A stretch of 24,168 nucleotides of DNA from a virus, in IMG/VR virus record IMGVR_UViG_3300027980_000096, positions 1-24,168 of that record. One strand, given 5' to 3'. Under the pieces are notes generated by a model. It was not told the origin of the DNA. It saw only the letters and a program-made list of their open reading frames with translations, and did no database searches. Numbering within the stretch: the first letter of the stretch is position 1; every line of letters starts with the position of its first letter. This document shows positions 6,342 to 13,188 of this stretch, one piece after another. The position numbers and the translations under genes were made by a program.

Positions 6342-6415
6342 CTAGAGAACAGCGATTGGCGAAGGTTTGGTGGTGGAAACTTCGTCGCCATAATCTGCGG
6401 TTATTATCAAATTAG
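6338..6415 (+). CDS. Possible 25-residue basic peptide at the end of the early arm
   Basis: The ATG overlaps the previous stop (ATGA), with GGAG four bases upstream. The peptide is basic and tryptophan-rich (KVWWWKLRRHN). Its TAG overlaps the stop of the converging gene on the other strand. Coupling favours translation; the short length means chance cannot be excluded. Confidence 0.35.
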   Translation: MTREQRLAKVWWWKLRRHNLRLLSN

Positions 6416-6627
6416 CTTAAACACTCCTTAATAAATGCCGTTTTCGCCACTTCTAACAAGGCGATAGTTTCCATGTGGTCAGCGTGAGAGCCAGAGACAT
6501 ACATTGTCCCGTCCTCAGTCCATCCGATTACAACGCACTCAGACACTCGCTCTTTAGCTGCGTCTAGGACAACTTTAGGATCGACAAAGTCTGGCTCGTG
6601 GGACGGAAATTTTACGATGTTTGTCAT
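6412..6627 (-). CDS. Small late protein, unknown function
   Basis: This is a 71-residue protein, last in the leftward late operon. Its start overlaps the stop of the holin gene (ATGA) and its stop overlaps the converging + strand frame. The sequence contains VVLDAAKERVSECVVIGWTE and a GTMYVSGSHADHMETI stretch, then a helix ending in KECLS. The pattern of a short beta hairpin with two polar turns recurs in small unnamed proteins near phage lysis genes, but I cannot give a role. Confidence 0.75.
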   Translation of the reverse strand: MTNIVKFPSHEPDFVDPKVVLDAAKERVSECVVIGWTEDGTMYVSGSHADHMETIALLEVAKTAFIKECLS

Positions 6628-7031
6628 TTCTTCATCTTATCTACTGTCCGAGCACCAGCGTATCCAAGATAACCAGCCCCGAATAATGTGTATAAACTGT
6701 CAGGGATAGCATGCAGCCAGCCAGTGAACCCTTGGATTACGGCGTCCGCAGTTTCCGGCTGGAATGCAAACAAGAACCCCATCGGGATAGACGCCAGAAT
6801 CAAAATATAAATCACGTACAGAAACGAAGGCCGTGCTCGGCTTGTCCATGGGTCGGATGACTGAGCCTCTGCCAAGATTGCAGACAGGCGCGTTTCCATG
6901 TCTTTTAGTTGACCGTCTTGTGCCAGCTTCATCAGCTTGGCTTTCGCCGCCGCTTTTTCTGCGTCAGTCTCAATTACGTCATCAAGTAGCTGACCGATTA
7001 CAGGCAGTGCCGCTGTTATTAATCCAATCAT
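6624..7031 (-). CDS. Holin, resembling the gene-transfer-agent three-TM type
   Basis: This is a 135-residue membrane protein. It has a weakly hydrophobic N-terminus (MIGLITAALPVIGQLLDD), then a charged helical stretch, then SDPWTSRARPSF, which is the characteristic lead-in of the GTA_holin_3TM family. A strong membrane helix follows (FLYVIYILILASIPMGFLFAF), then a looser hydrophobic C-terminal region. Holins of this type open the inner membrane so that the endolysin can reach the cell wall. It lies directly behind the M15-type endolysin gene with a two-base gap, supporting a lysis cassette. The exact number of TM segments is uncertain. Confidence 0.82.
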   Translation of the reverse strand: MIGLITAALPVIGQLLDDVIETDAEKAAAKAKLMKLAQDGQLKDMETRLSAILAEAQSSDPWTSRARPSFLYVIYILILASIPMGFLFAFQPETADAVIQGFTGWLHAIPDSLYTLFGAGYLGYAGARTVDKMKK

Positions 7032-7032
7032 A

Positions 7033-7416
7033 TCAGTAGCTCCACACGTTTGGCCGAGGATGCGACGGGGCTGTTAAATCATCGAAATGCAAGAAACGAC
7101 CCGACCCTTTTTGCTTTACCCCAATACCCGTGAAATGGATGGTGCCAAGAGCCAGTAAGCGTTTAGCATCTGCATGGCTCACGCCTATGTCAGCAGCGCG
7201 GCCTGTTGTGTGTGGCCCGTCTCGACCTGTAGATGAGACATTGGCGTTATGGTCAGGGCATCTGTAGCCGCTTGTGACGGTCATTGGTTTTCCGTATGCC
7301 GTGCGAACCTGTTGCAGTTTGCCCATGAATGTTGGCGACATAGCGGCACTGCCGCACCCGCATTGGCATTCAAATTCATCCCGACTGAAATTCGGGTAGT
7401 GATCCCAGTTCATCAT
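7033..7416 (-). CDS. Peptidase M15-family endolysin
   Basis: The likely start is the ATG at 7416, which overlaps the stop of the metallophosphoesterase gene and has GGAG eight bases upstream; a longer frame from 7482 would overlap that gene by 70 bases. The 127-residue protein shows the M15_3 pattern: SRDEFECQCGCG at the N-terminus, SGYRCPDHN (49-57), zinc ligands H69 in GPHTTGRAADI, D76, and H110 in RFLHFDD, and a final RPNVWSY. Family members are D-Ala-D-Ala or L-Ala-D-Glu peptidases that cut peptidoglycan cross-bridges. With no signal peptide, release would depend on the neighbouring holin. Confidence 0.92.
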   Translation of the reverse strand: MMNWDHYPNFSRDEFECQCGCGSAAMSPTFMGKLQQVRTAYGKPMTVTSGYRCPDHNANVSSTGRDGPHTTGRAADIGVSHADAKRLLALGTIHFTGIGVKQKGSGRFLHFDDLTAPSHPRPNVWSY

Positions 7417-8591
7417 TCGCACATCTCCGGTGTTACGTGGGTTGAGGCCACTAGGCCGTGTTCTTTGTGATAGGTCAGACATTCCGCTTTACGCTCTGCG
7501 AAATAACCGCCGCGTGCTGCGTAACTGTCTTTAGCCGCCAGCGTCCTGTGTTGGGTGACAGTGCAGCCCATGTCCTCTTTTTCGATCTTGTGATGAAAGT
7601 GTCCGACGTGTGCATAGCGGTACTTAGTCCCGCCCCAAATCTCAGAGAATTGCGCGGCAAACACGCCGGGAAGTTGAGGCATTTTCCGCAAGTGACCATG
7701 ATGAAAAAACAGGGCTGTCTTGCCGTGCTGAAATGCGTAGTATGGAAGGGGGGATTTTTCGACGGTGACGCGGGGTTCATTTTCGTACAGCGCATCGAAC
7801 ATGGTGCGGAGCCATACGGAACCGACTAGATCATGATTCCCCTCTGCCATAAGAACATGGACAATTTCGTGCTTGGTTAGCGCCATATCGACAATCTGAC
7901 GCAACACCTTCACGGCAGTTTCGATCACCTTTTCGGCGCGTCCGTCTGCGTCAAGAATGTGGCCGGATTGTGTCGCAGCTACAAAGGCGGGGAAATCAGT
8001 GTGAAGGAAGTCGCCAAGCTGGCAGACAAAGCCGACCTTGGAATCCGGCGACATTGCCATCATGCGGGAGAACGCTTTGACCAGTAGGTTTTCGGATATA
8101 TCCAAATCCCAATCATCTTGTTTGGTCTCTCGTGACCAAGCTCGCATTCCATGATGGTAATCTGTTATGACATATAAGTTTGCCAGATTATCTGTAGTTG
8201 TAGATGGTGGAGTAATTGGCTTGGCCCGTGGGATGTCACTTGACAACGCCTCTATAGCTGCCTGTGCTGCCGCCTGACGGGCTTCTTCGTCTGCGGTGCT
8301 CTTAACCCATTGAATACGAGCCTCGCCCGTCTGTAGGTCGTACAGCGTACTCACGCCCTTGGCCTTAAAGCCATCAGGGACAGGGTGAGTCATATCGTGG
8401 TCAGGGGAATAGCCGTGCTGTGCCGCACGCTTAGTCACCGCTGCCAACACTTGAGTAAAGCGACGCCTATCGATGCCTAGTGATTCTGCCGCCTTCTTCT
8501 GTGAACCTTGCTTTTCCCAAGCCTTGAGAATATTCCACTGGTTTTCAGTCGCACAGTATTTCTCTAACTCCGGGTCAACGGTGAATGGCAT
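7413..8591 (-). CDS. Metallophosphoesterase with N-terminal HTH-like domain
   Basis: This is a 392-residue protein. Residues 16-60 contain NQWNILKAWEKQGSQKKAAE then LGIDRRRFTQVL, which reads as a helix-turn-helix. A linker follows, then a calcineurin-like phosphoesterase domain with all metal motifs: D144 and H146 in VITDYHHG, GD at 193-194, GNHD (251-254), HHGH (297-300) and GHFHH (330-334). Such domains hydrolyse phosphodiesters or phosphomonoesters with two metal ions. HTH plus phosphoesterase proteins recur in tailed phages, usually with unknown substrate; DNA end trimming or packaging control has been considered. Here it lies between secreted small proteins and the endolysin, coupled to both, which is unexpected for a DNA enzyme. 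Confidence 0.9.
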   Translation of the reverse strand: MPFTVDPELEKYCATENQWNILKAWEKQGSQKKAAESLGIDRRRFTQVLAAVTKRAAQHGYSPDHDMTHPVPDGFKAKGVSTLYDLQTGEARIQWVKSTADEEARQAAAQAAIEALSSDIPRAKPITPPSTTTDNLANLYVITDYHHGMRAWSRETKQDDWDLDISENLLVKAFSRMMAMSPDSKVGFVCQLGDFLHTDFPAFVAATQSGHILDADGRAEKVIETAVKVLRQIVDMALTKHEIVHVLMAEGNHDLVGSVWLRTMFDALYENEPRVTVEKSPLPYYAFQHGKTALFFHHGHLRKMPQLPGVFAAQFSEIWGGTKYRYAHVGHFHHKIEKEDMGCTVTQHRTLAAKDSYAARGGYFAERKAECLTYHKEHGLVASTHVTPEMCE

Positions 8592-8592
8592 A

Positions 8593-8970
8593 TTAAGCGC
8601 CCCGACGATATTTCGGATTAGCCTGTATGGCTATGAATGCCTTTTGATCATTGAGCATTTGCACCGACCAGATTTCACCCTCACCAAAACCGCCTTTAAT
8701 CGGGAACTGAAATTCTTTCAAGATCAGCGCCATCATCTTTGGGAACACAACGCAGTTTCCCATCTGCTCATACATCGATACCTTCATGGAATACGCGGTC
8801 GCATCTTTTGACGAAGCAATCTCCGCGACGGTTTCAACGTCTTTACACGCCCAGAATACAGCAGCCGCCGCCCCCGGCTGGGCCACTTGTGCTTGCGCTT
8901 CGAGGCAGATCAAAATCCCCAAGATAAATGCGATGAATGAGAATAAAACGGTCTGAAATGAACGGGTCAT
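8593..8970 (-). CDS. Secreted small protein, unknown function
   Basis: The ATG at 8970 is preceded by GGAGG with good spacing; upstream in-frame codons overlap the previous gene. The 125-residue protein begins with a signal peptide: basic MTR, a hydrophobic core (TVLFSFIAFILGILICLEA), and an AQA cleavage site near residue 26. The mature part has two cysteines that could form a disulfide, consistent with the periplasm. The C-terminal portion (GEIWSVQMLNDQKAFIAIQA) is beta-like. It lies in the lysis region next to another signal-bearing protein, so a periplasmic role in lysis or exclusion is plausible but unproven. Confidence 0.78.
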   Translation of the reverse strand: MTRSFQTVLFSFIAFILGILICLEAQAQVAQPGAAAAVFWACKDVETVAEIASSKDATAYSMKVSMYEQMGNCVVFPKMMALILKEFQFPIKGGFGEGEIWSVQMLNDQKAFIAIQANPKYRRGA

Positions 8971-8984
8971 GACGACCTCCGGGG

Positions 8985-9206
8985 TTACGCGCCTTCGCTT
9001 TGCGCTGAGACACAATCACCAATGACAGTGACTGATTTAATTCCCCCATATGTTTTTTGTGCGCGTTGCTTTTGTTCATCCAATGCAACTTCGCAAATTT
9101 GCTTGTCTGGGAATGTTTCTTTCCAGATCACCGCGCTACGGTCAGACGGGGCCGCTGGGTTGGCTTGCGCCCATACGATAATGACAAAGGCCATAAATGA
9201 GTTCAT
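8985..9206 (-). CDS. Small secreted protein with paired cysteines, unknown function
   Basis: This is a 73-residue protein whose ATG falls one base after the previous stop. The N-terminus MNSFMAFVIIVWAQANPAA is a short signal peptide or anchor. The mature region is hydrophilic and helical, with C38 and C65 that could form one disulfide (FPDKQICEVALDEQ and VIGDCVSAQ). A short protein of this kind beside a TM/coiled-coil protein raises the possibility of a spanin outer subunit, but there is no lipobox cysteine at the cleavage site. Otherwise unrecognised. Confidence 0.72.
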   Translation of the reverse strand: MNSFMAFVIIVWAQANPAAPSDRSAVIWKETFPDKQICEVALDEQKQRAQKTYGGIKSVTVIGDCVSAQSEGA

Positions 9207-9207
9207 T

Positions 9208-9555
9208 TTATCGGCCTGTTTTATCTTCTAACCAGAGGTTAAGAAGTCGATCAACGCTATCTTTGATGTTCTTGGTGCGCTCATCAACGGCTGTGATCTT
9301 GTTACTCAACTCATTGACGTGATCTTTTTGTGTTTTGATATCTGTCCACATCCGACGCCTAATCTCAATGTTGTCGAGGATATCAGCCTCAACGGTTGAA
9401 AGGCGCTGGTCTGTCTCAGCCTTCCATGATGCGCCGACAAACACTAAGGTTAAGGTCTGCATAACAAACGCAAATATCAGGGCAAGTGGAACTTTCTTAT
9501 CTAAGTGCCATGATTGGTGGCGACGTTCGTTACCTTGGTAGCTTTCATGTATCAT
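9208..9555 (-). CDS. TM plus coiled-coil protein, possible i-spanin- or holin-like
   Basis: This 115-residue protein has a polar N-terminus (ERRHQSWHLDKKVP), one membrane helix at about residues 23-44 (LALIFAFVMQTLTLVFVGAS), then a long charged coiled coil to the C-terminus. The SWHLDKKVP lead-in is a pattern I recall from small phage membrane proteins near lysis genes. An N-terminal TM followed by a periplasmic coiled coil is the topology of inner-membrane spanins. The two genes upstream are also TM/coiled-coil proteins. Without an obvious outer-membrane partner, the spanin assignment remains tentative. Confidence 0.78.
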   Translation of the reverse strand: MIHESYQGNERRHQSWHLDKKVPLALIFAFVMQTLTLVFVGASWKAETDQRLSTVEADILDNIEIRRRMWTDIKTQKDHVNELSNKITAVDERTKNIKDSVDRLLNLWLEDKTGR

Positions 9556-9557
9556 AT

Positions 9558-9887
9558 CTACGGGTGGCTCCCGTTGTGCATTTTATAAATCCTATCAGCG
9601 GCCTCGCGTAGATACGTTAATTCTTTCTTAACTTCTGCAATTTCGCGCGACTGTTTGTCGAGGTTGCTGGGTGATAGTATGTTGCCCAGCACGTTGACCT
9701 GATGCTTAAAGACAGCCGACCCGCTTTCGATTGCGTCAAGTCTGTCATTAATCGTGTGCATTTCTGCTTCAATATTCTTGAGGTCTTCGATTACTCGTGA
9801 AAGCTGCGATTTCACAACAGCAAAAGCCCCGGCTAGTGTTGCAACGAGGCTTATAAATTGAACGAGTTCTCTGGCTCCTAATTCCAT
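9558..9887 (-). CDS. TM plus coiled-coil protein, unknown function
   Basis: This is a 109-residue protein. A moderately hydrophobic N-terminal helix (LVQFISLVATLAGAFAVV, about residues 8-26) is followed by a coiled coil, LSRVIEDLKNIEAEMHTIND, and a second helical region. The design resembles DUF2730-type and other phage coiled-coil membrane proteins. The start overlaps the previous stop (TAATG). It is probably an inner-membrane late protein connected with lysis, but no sequence motif proves that. Confidence 0.75.
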   Translation of the reverse strand: MELGARELVQFISLVATLAGAFAVVKSQLSRVIEDLKNIEAEMHTINDRLDAIESGSAVFKHQVNVLGNILSPSNLDKQSREIAEVKKELTYLREAADRIYKMHNGSHP

Positions 9888-10417
9888 TAACAGTCTCCGC
9901 CAGTGCAGCGATTAGCCCAAAGAATTGCGCCAACAACTACCGCCGCCGCCAGCACGCCTACCAATTTGAAACCCTCAAGCATCCAATGATACACGCTGTC
10001 CCAGAATGCTTTGTCCTCGCTTGCCTTTGCTGCCGCCGCCGCTTTAATCTTCTTCTGTTTTTCTGCCTTCGCCGCTACGCGCTTTTCACGCTCATCGACA
10101 ATGCTGTCCCACGTGCCTTGGCCCCACTTTCGGTCGATTTCTTTTTTGAGCGATGCGATTGCCGCCTCTTGTTGACGCGCTTCCAACACATCGTTGGCAA
10201 CAGACGAGATACTAGTCTCGTCGTCGTAGTCTGCGTCGCCGGACCGCATCCTCAAAATTTGCTGCATCCGCGTCTTTGGTTTTTTCTTTTTAGGCGGCTT
10301 GGCTTCCTGTGCAGACAGCAAGTTGTCGATACCGCCGACAATCTCTTTGAGATCACCGGCAGTCTCAACCAGTTTCTTTGCCCCGGCAATGGCTAATCCA
10401 ATCGTTACCGGGTCCAT
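9887..10417 (-). CDS. Tail-anchored membrane protein with basic/coiled region
   Basis: This is a 176-residue protein. It has an Ala/Gly-rich N-terminal helix (VTIGLAIAGAKKLVETAG), a basic patch PPKKKKPKTR near residue 45, a long charged helix (RQQEAAIASLKKEIDRKWGQ and beyond), and a C-terminal TM segment (LVGVLAAAVVVGAILWA) ending in two cysteines (CTGGDC). The C-terminal anchor would leave the bulk in the cytoplasm. It is the first of three consecutive TM/coiled-coil genes after the tail-fibre chaperone. It could alternatively be a structural or membrane-remodelling protein; no family recognised. Confidence 0.75.
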   Translation of the reverse strand: MDPVTIGLAIAGAKKLVETAGDLKEIVGGIDNLLSAQEAKPPKKKKPKTRMQQILRMRSGDADYDDETSISSVANDVLEARQQEAAIASLKKEIDRKWGQGTWDSIVDEREKRVAAKAEKQKKIKAAAAAKASEDKAFWDSVYHWMLEGFKLVGVLAAAVVVGAILWANRCTGGDC

Positions 10418-10419
10418 GA

Positions 10420-10761
10420 TTAGACAGGCTCAACCGGCCAGACAACATCACTCGGACTGGAATATGTCGCTGGGATGTCGCGCAGGGCTTGACGGTAATC
10501 CCGCCATTCATTTGACATGGCAGGCACGTCAGACATCGTTCGCCAATCCGACGCTGCAAGCAGATTGTTTCGAGTTGCTCGAATATCTGACCATGTTAAA
10601 TCTGGATATTGATGCTTTACGACAGCACCGTTTTCGTAGGTGTCCTCAGTCGTCGTGTCGTCGGCAACATCAGCCCATGAAAGTGGGCTTGCTACCGGGA
10701 ACTCCTCACCGTCAGCGACAATCTGCGCGATTCGCGTCCCTTGAATAAGTGCACGTTTCAT
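10420..10761 (-). CDS. Tail fibre assembly chaperone-like protein
   Basis: The ATG at 10761 overlaps the tail fibre stop (TAATG), giving 113 residues. The second half contains WSDIRATRNNLLAASDWRTM and then WRDYRQALRDIPAT, the signature of the phage tail-assembly chaperone family (Phage_tail_APC). These small proteins are encoded immediately after the fibre gene and help fibre folding or attachment. The position here matches that exactly. The N-terminal part (VADGEEFPVASPLSWADV) is also typical of the family. Confidence 0.88.
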   Translation of the reverse strand: MKRALIQGTRIAQIVADGEEFPVASPLSWADVADDTTTEDTYENGAVVKHQYPDLTWSDIRATRNNLLAASDWRTMSDVPAMSNEWRDYRQALRDIPATYSSPSDVVWPVEPV

Positions 10762-13151
10762 TATGCGTACTCCCAAACTATCACATAGCCAGAACCACCA
10801 GCGCCGCCGTTTCGTGCCGTCGTGCCTTGGTCCTGTGCGCCGGAACCACCGCCGCCCGTATTCGCCGCTCCTGCAACGCCAACAGCCGTGTTTGAATTGT
10901 TTGGCGCTGCGCCACCTTCGCCGCCGCCCGTGCCGCCGCGAGGTTGAGGCGTGCCATTGGTAATCTCTGCGGTTCCCCCCGCGATTCCGGTTCCGTCATA
11001 GTCGCCACCAGATCCAGAACCACCAGCGCCGCCAGAACCCGGAACGCCCGCAGACGCGCCCGGCGTAGTGCCGCCAGACCCACCCGTTGCCGAACAATAA
11101 GCCCCGAACGAAGATGTCCCGCCCGTTGACCCATTTGCAGCACCAACACCACCAGCGCCACCAGCGCCGACAGTGACTGTCTCGCTCGATGTTCCTGACA
11201 CGTCGATAAATTCAATAGAGTAGCCGCCTGCGCCACCGCCGCCGCTAGCCATCTCGCCCGCAGTCGTGCCAACACCGCCGCCGCCGCCTCCACCACCAAC
11301 CACCTTGACAAGCACTGATGTGACGCCAGACGGCTTTGTCCATGTGCCGCTAGTCGTGAACACCTGAACCGAGACAAGACGGCCTAAAGTTGCCTGCGCG
11401 ACCCGCAGGGGCGTCATAGCTTTGGTATTGTTTGTTCCAGCCTCTGCCTCTGCTGTTGTAGCTAACTCAACAACCCCAGCCGTGCTTTCAGACGCTGCAA
11501 CTTCGTCGCCAGTGTTTGTGCCACTCAAGTTATTTGCAGTCAGATCACCGCTGTCGTTGATCGTGACGCCGCTGTTCTGCACAAGCTGACCGGACGCGCC
11601 GTCCCATCGCACGACTGCATTGTCGGTCGCAGAACCGGGGCCAGATACATCACCAGACCCAGCACCGTCAGCACCTTTGTCACCGGAACGAGTAAAGCCG
11701 ATGAAAGTATCTTCGCCATCTGCAAACGTACCGCTAGACGCTACGTGCGTCACAGCAATCTGGAACCAACCTGTGTTGTCTGTCAGGTCGGTAATGTTAA
11801 AGGTAGCAACATCACCGCCACCAGTACGGAAGACCAGCGTGCCTTTTACTGTGTTGGTGCTATCGTCAAACAGAGCAATGTAAGCAGACTGATCGACGCC
11901 GTTTTTATCTAAATCGTCGATGGCAATCGCCGTGACACTGGCCACCGTGGCGTTGTTAAATCGGACGTTGCCGCTGCCGGGATCAGCCATTGCCGTGGTC
12001 GTTGAGAAGTCGTAACCGATCACTTGTGCCGCAACAGATGATACGTCGCCGCTAATCCCGGCCACCGTAGTCACGTCAGATGAGATGCCAGCAACCGTTG
12101 TTACGTTAGCAGAGATGCCAGCAACCGTACCAATGTCAGTGCTATCAGCAGCGACCGTTGTTACATCAGATGAGATCCCGGCCACCGTAGTTACATCAGA
12201 TGAGATCCCGGCGACAGTGCCGATATCCGTTGCGTCTGCTGCCACGGCGTTGATGTTAGACGTATTGCCTGCCACCGTAGTTACATTGGCAGAAATGCCA
12301 GCAACAGTCGTGACGTCAGTATCAATAGCTGCAACCGTGTTAATATTGGAAGCGTTGGCAACGGCAGCGTCGATGTTGGTTTGGTCGGCGCTAGTAGGTG
12401 TAGTTTGCTTCCAAGCCGTATTACCTAAATCGTAAAATTTCATTACGTTAAGGGTTGTGTCAAAGTACAACGCGCCGTCAATTAGCGCATCACCATCGTT
12501 ATCAAGGGTTGGGTCGCTTGCTTTTGCACCAAGGTAACGGTCATCAAAGTTGTCGTAAGTCGTCGCGGCTGATGACTCCGATGCTGCTGCTGCCGCCGCG
12601 CTGGCTGCCGCTGCTGTGGCGCTTGCTTCTGCCGCCGCAGCCGCCGTGTCTGGATCAGTGTCAGAATTTTCTAGCGCAGTCCCTGCGTCGTTCCATTTAA
12701 GCGCCTTACCAGCACTAGGATCGGGAACGGTCGTTGAAGCGCCACCGCTGTACGTGTCTGAATACTTAAACGCCTTTTCGCCTTCCGCTGCCGCTTCTTG
12801 AGCTATCAGCGTCAGACGATCAAGCGCGTCCTCATGGCTTTCAGCCGGGAACGGATCGTTTTCAACATAATCCGTTTCTTGCGTCTTGGTGGTGTTGCGC
12901 TTAATGAGCCATTGAACCGTATTAGCTGGAGCCACGGCAGCAGTGACGGTCCCAGTAGTGCCGGAACCGCCGGACACCGTGTAATCAGTCCCGTTTGTTT
13001 TCGTTGTTTCCGCACCCGTCGCAATCGTGCGCTCAATAACAGTCAACTCGGCACTTGTGCTGGTGCCGAAAAACGGAAAAGTAGTTGGGAAGGCGGTTGT
13101 TGAACCATCGCCCGTATAAATCACTTCCGTAGTTGTGCTAGAAATGGTCAT
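10761..13151 (-). CDS. Tail fibre with T7-like N-terminus, 10-residue repeats and glycine-rich tip
   Basis: This is a 796-residue fibre with GAGG upstream of the ATG. Residues 1-130 (GDGSTTAFPTTFPFF, PANTVQWLIKRNT, DPFPAESHEDALDRLT) match the virion-attachment domain of T7 gp17-type fibres. An Ala-rich helical stretch follows, then DDRYLGAKASDPTLDNDGDA, a segment common in marine phage fibres. Eleven 10-residue repeats occupy 266-375 (consensus ISSDVTTVAG). A GDKGADGAG collagen-like bit and a STAGVVELATTAEAEAG motif follow. From about residue 618 to the end the chain is glycine-rich (GGGGGGGG and many GG pairs), after TSGTWTKPSGVTSVLV, which fits Gly_rich-type adhesin tips. It recognises the host surface; the tip decides specificity. 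Confidence 0.92.
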   Translation of the reverse strand: MTISSTTTEVIYTGDGSTTAFPTTFPFFGTSTSAELTVIERTIATGAETTKTNGTDYTVSGGSGTTGTVTAAVAPANTVQWLIKRNTTKTQETDYVENDPFPAESHEDALDRLTLIAQEAAAEGEKAFKYSDTYSGGASTTVPDPSAGKALKWNDAGTALENSDTDPDTAAAAAEASATAAAASAAAAAASESSAATTYDNFDDRYLGAKASDPTLDNDGDALIDGALYFDTTLNVMKFYDLGNTAWKQTTPTSADQTNIDAAVANASNINTVAAIDTDVTTVAGISANVTTVAGNTSNINAVAADATDIGTVAGISSDVTTVAGISSDVTTVAADSTDIGTVAGISANVTTVAGISSDVTTVAGISGDVSSVAAQVIGYDFSTTTAMADPGSGNVRFNNATVASVTAIAIDDLDKNGVDQSAYIALFDDSTNTVKGTLVFRTGGGDVATFNITDLTDNTGWFQIAVTHVASSGTFADGEDTFIGFTRSGDKGADGAGSGDVSGPGSATDNAVVRWDGASGQLVQNSGVTINDSGDLTANNLSGTNTGDEVAASESTAGVVELATTAEAEAGTNNTKAMTPLRVAQATLGRLVSVQVFTTSGTWTKPSGVTSVLVKVVGGGGGGGGVGTTAGEMASGGGGAGGYSIEFIDVSGTSSETVTVGAGGAGGVGAANGSTGGTSSFGAYCSATGGSGGTTPGASAGVPGSGGAGGSGSGGDYDGTGIAGGTAEITNGTPQPRGGTGGGEGGAAPNNSNTAVGVAGAANTGGGGSGAQDQGTTARNGGAGGSGYVIVWEYA
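12027..12356 (-). repeat. Eleven 30-base tandem repeats within the tail fibre gene
   Basis: The block is 330 bases, exactly eleven units of 30 bases encoding 10-residue repeats. Units such as ISSDVTTVAG and ISANVTTVAG occur several times, with DxTDIGTVAG as an alternating form. Some neighbouring units are nearly identical in DNA, so unit number could change by slippage or recombination without breaking the frame. Confidence 0.88.
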
Positions 13152-13188
13152 TGTGCCTGTTCCTCTTGGGCGTTTATATCATAGAAAC

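Noticed and set aside
7413-7482. A longer endolysin beginning at 7482
   Set aside because: It would overlap the phosphoesterase gene by 70 bases, adds residues unlike the M15 family, and the ATG at 7416 has a well-spaced GGAG.
10781-11377. A 198-codon - strand frame inside the tail fibre tip
   Set aside because: It exists because the glycine-rich region is GC-rich and lacks stops in other frames. Its composition (A, R, L only) is that of a frame-shifted glycine tract.
12027-12356. Possible CRISPR array because of the regular 30-base repeats
   Set aside because: There are no unique spacers between units, and the array is in frame in the tail fibre gene.
12085-12435. A 116-codon + strand frame with repeats such as PATVVTSDEI
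   Set aside because: It is the complementary reading of the 30-base repeat array of the tail fibre and has no ribosome site.
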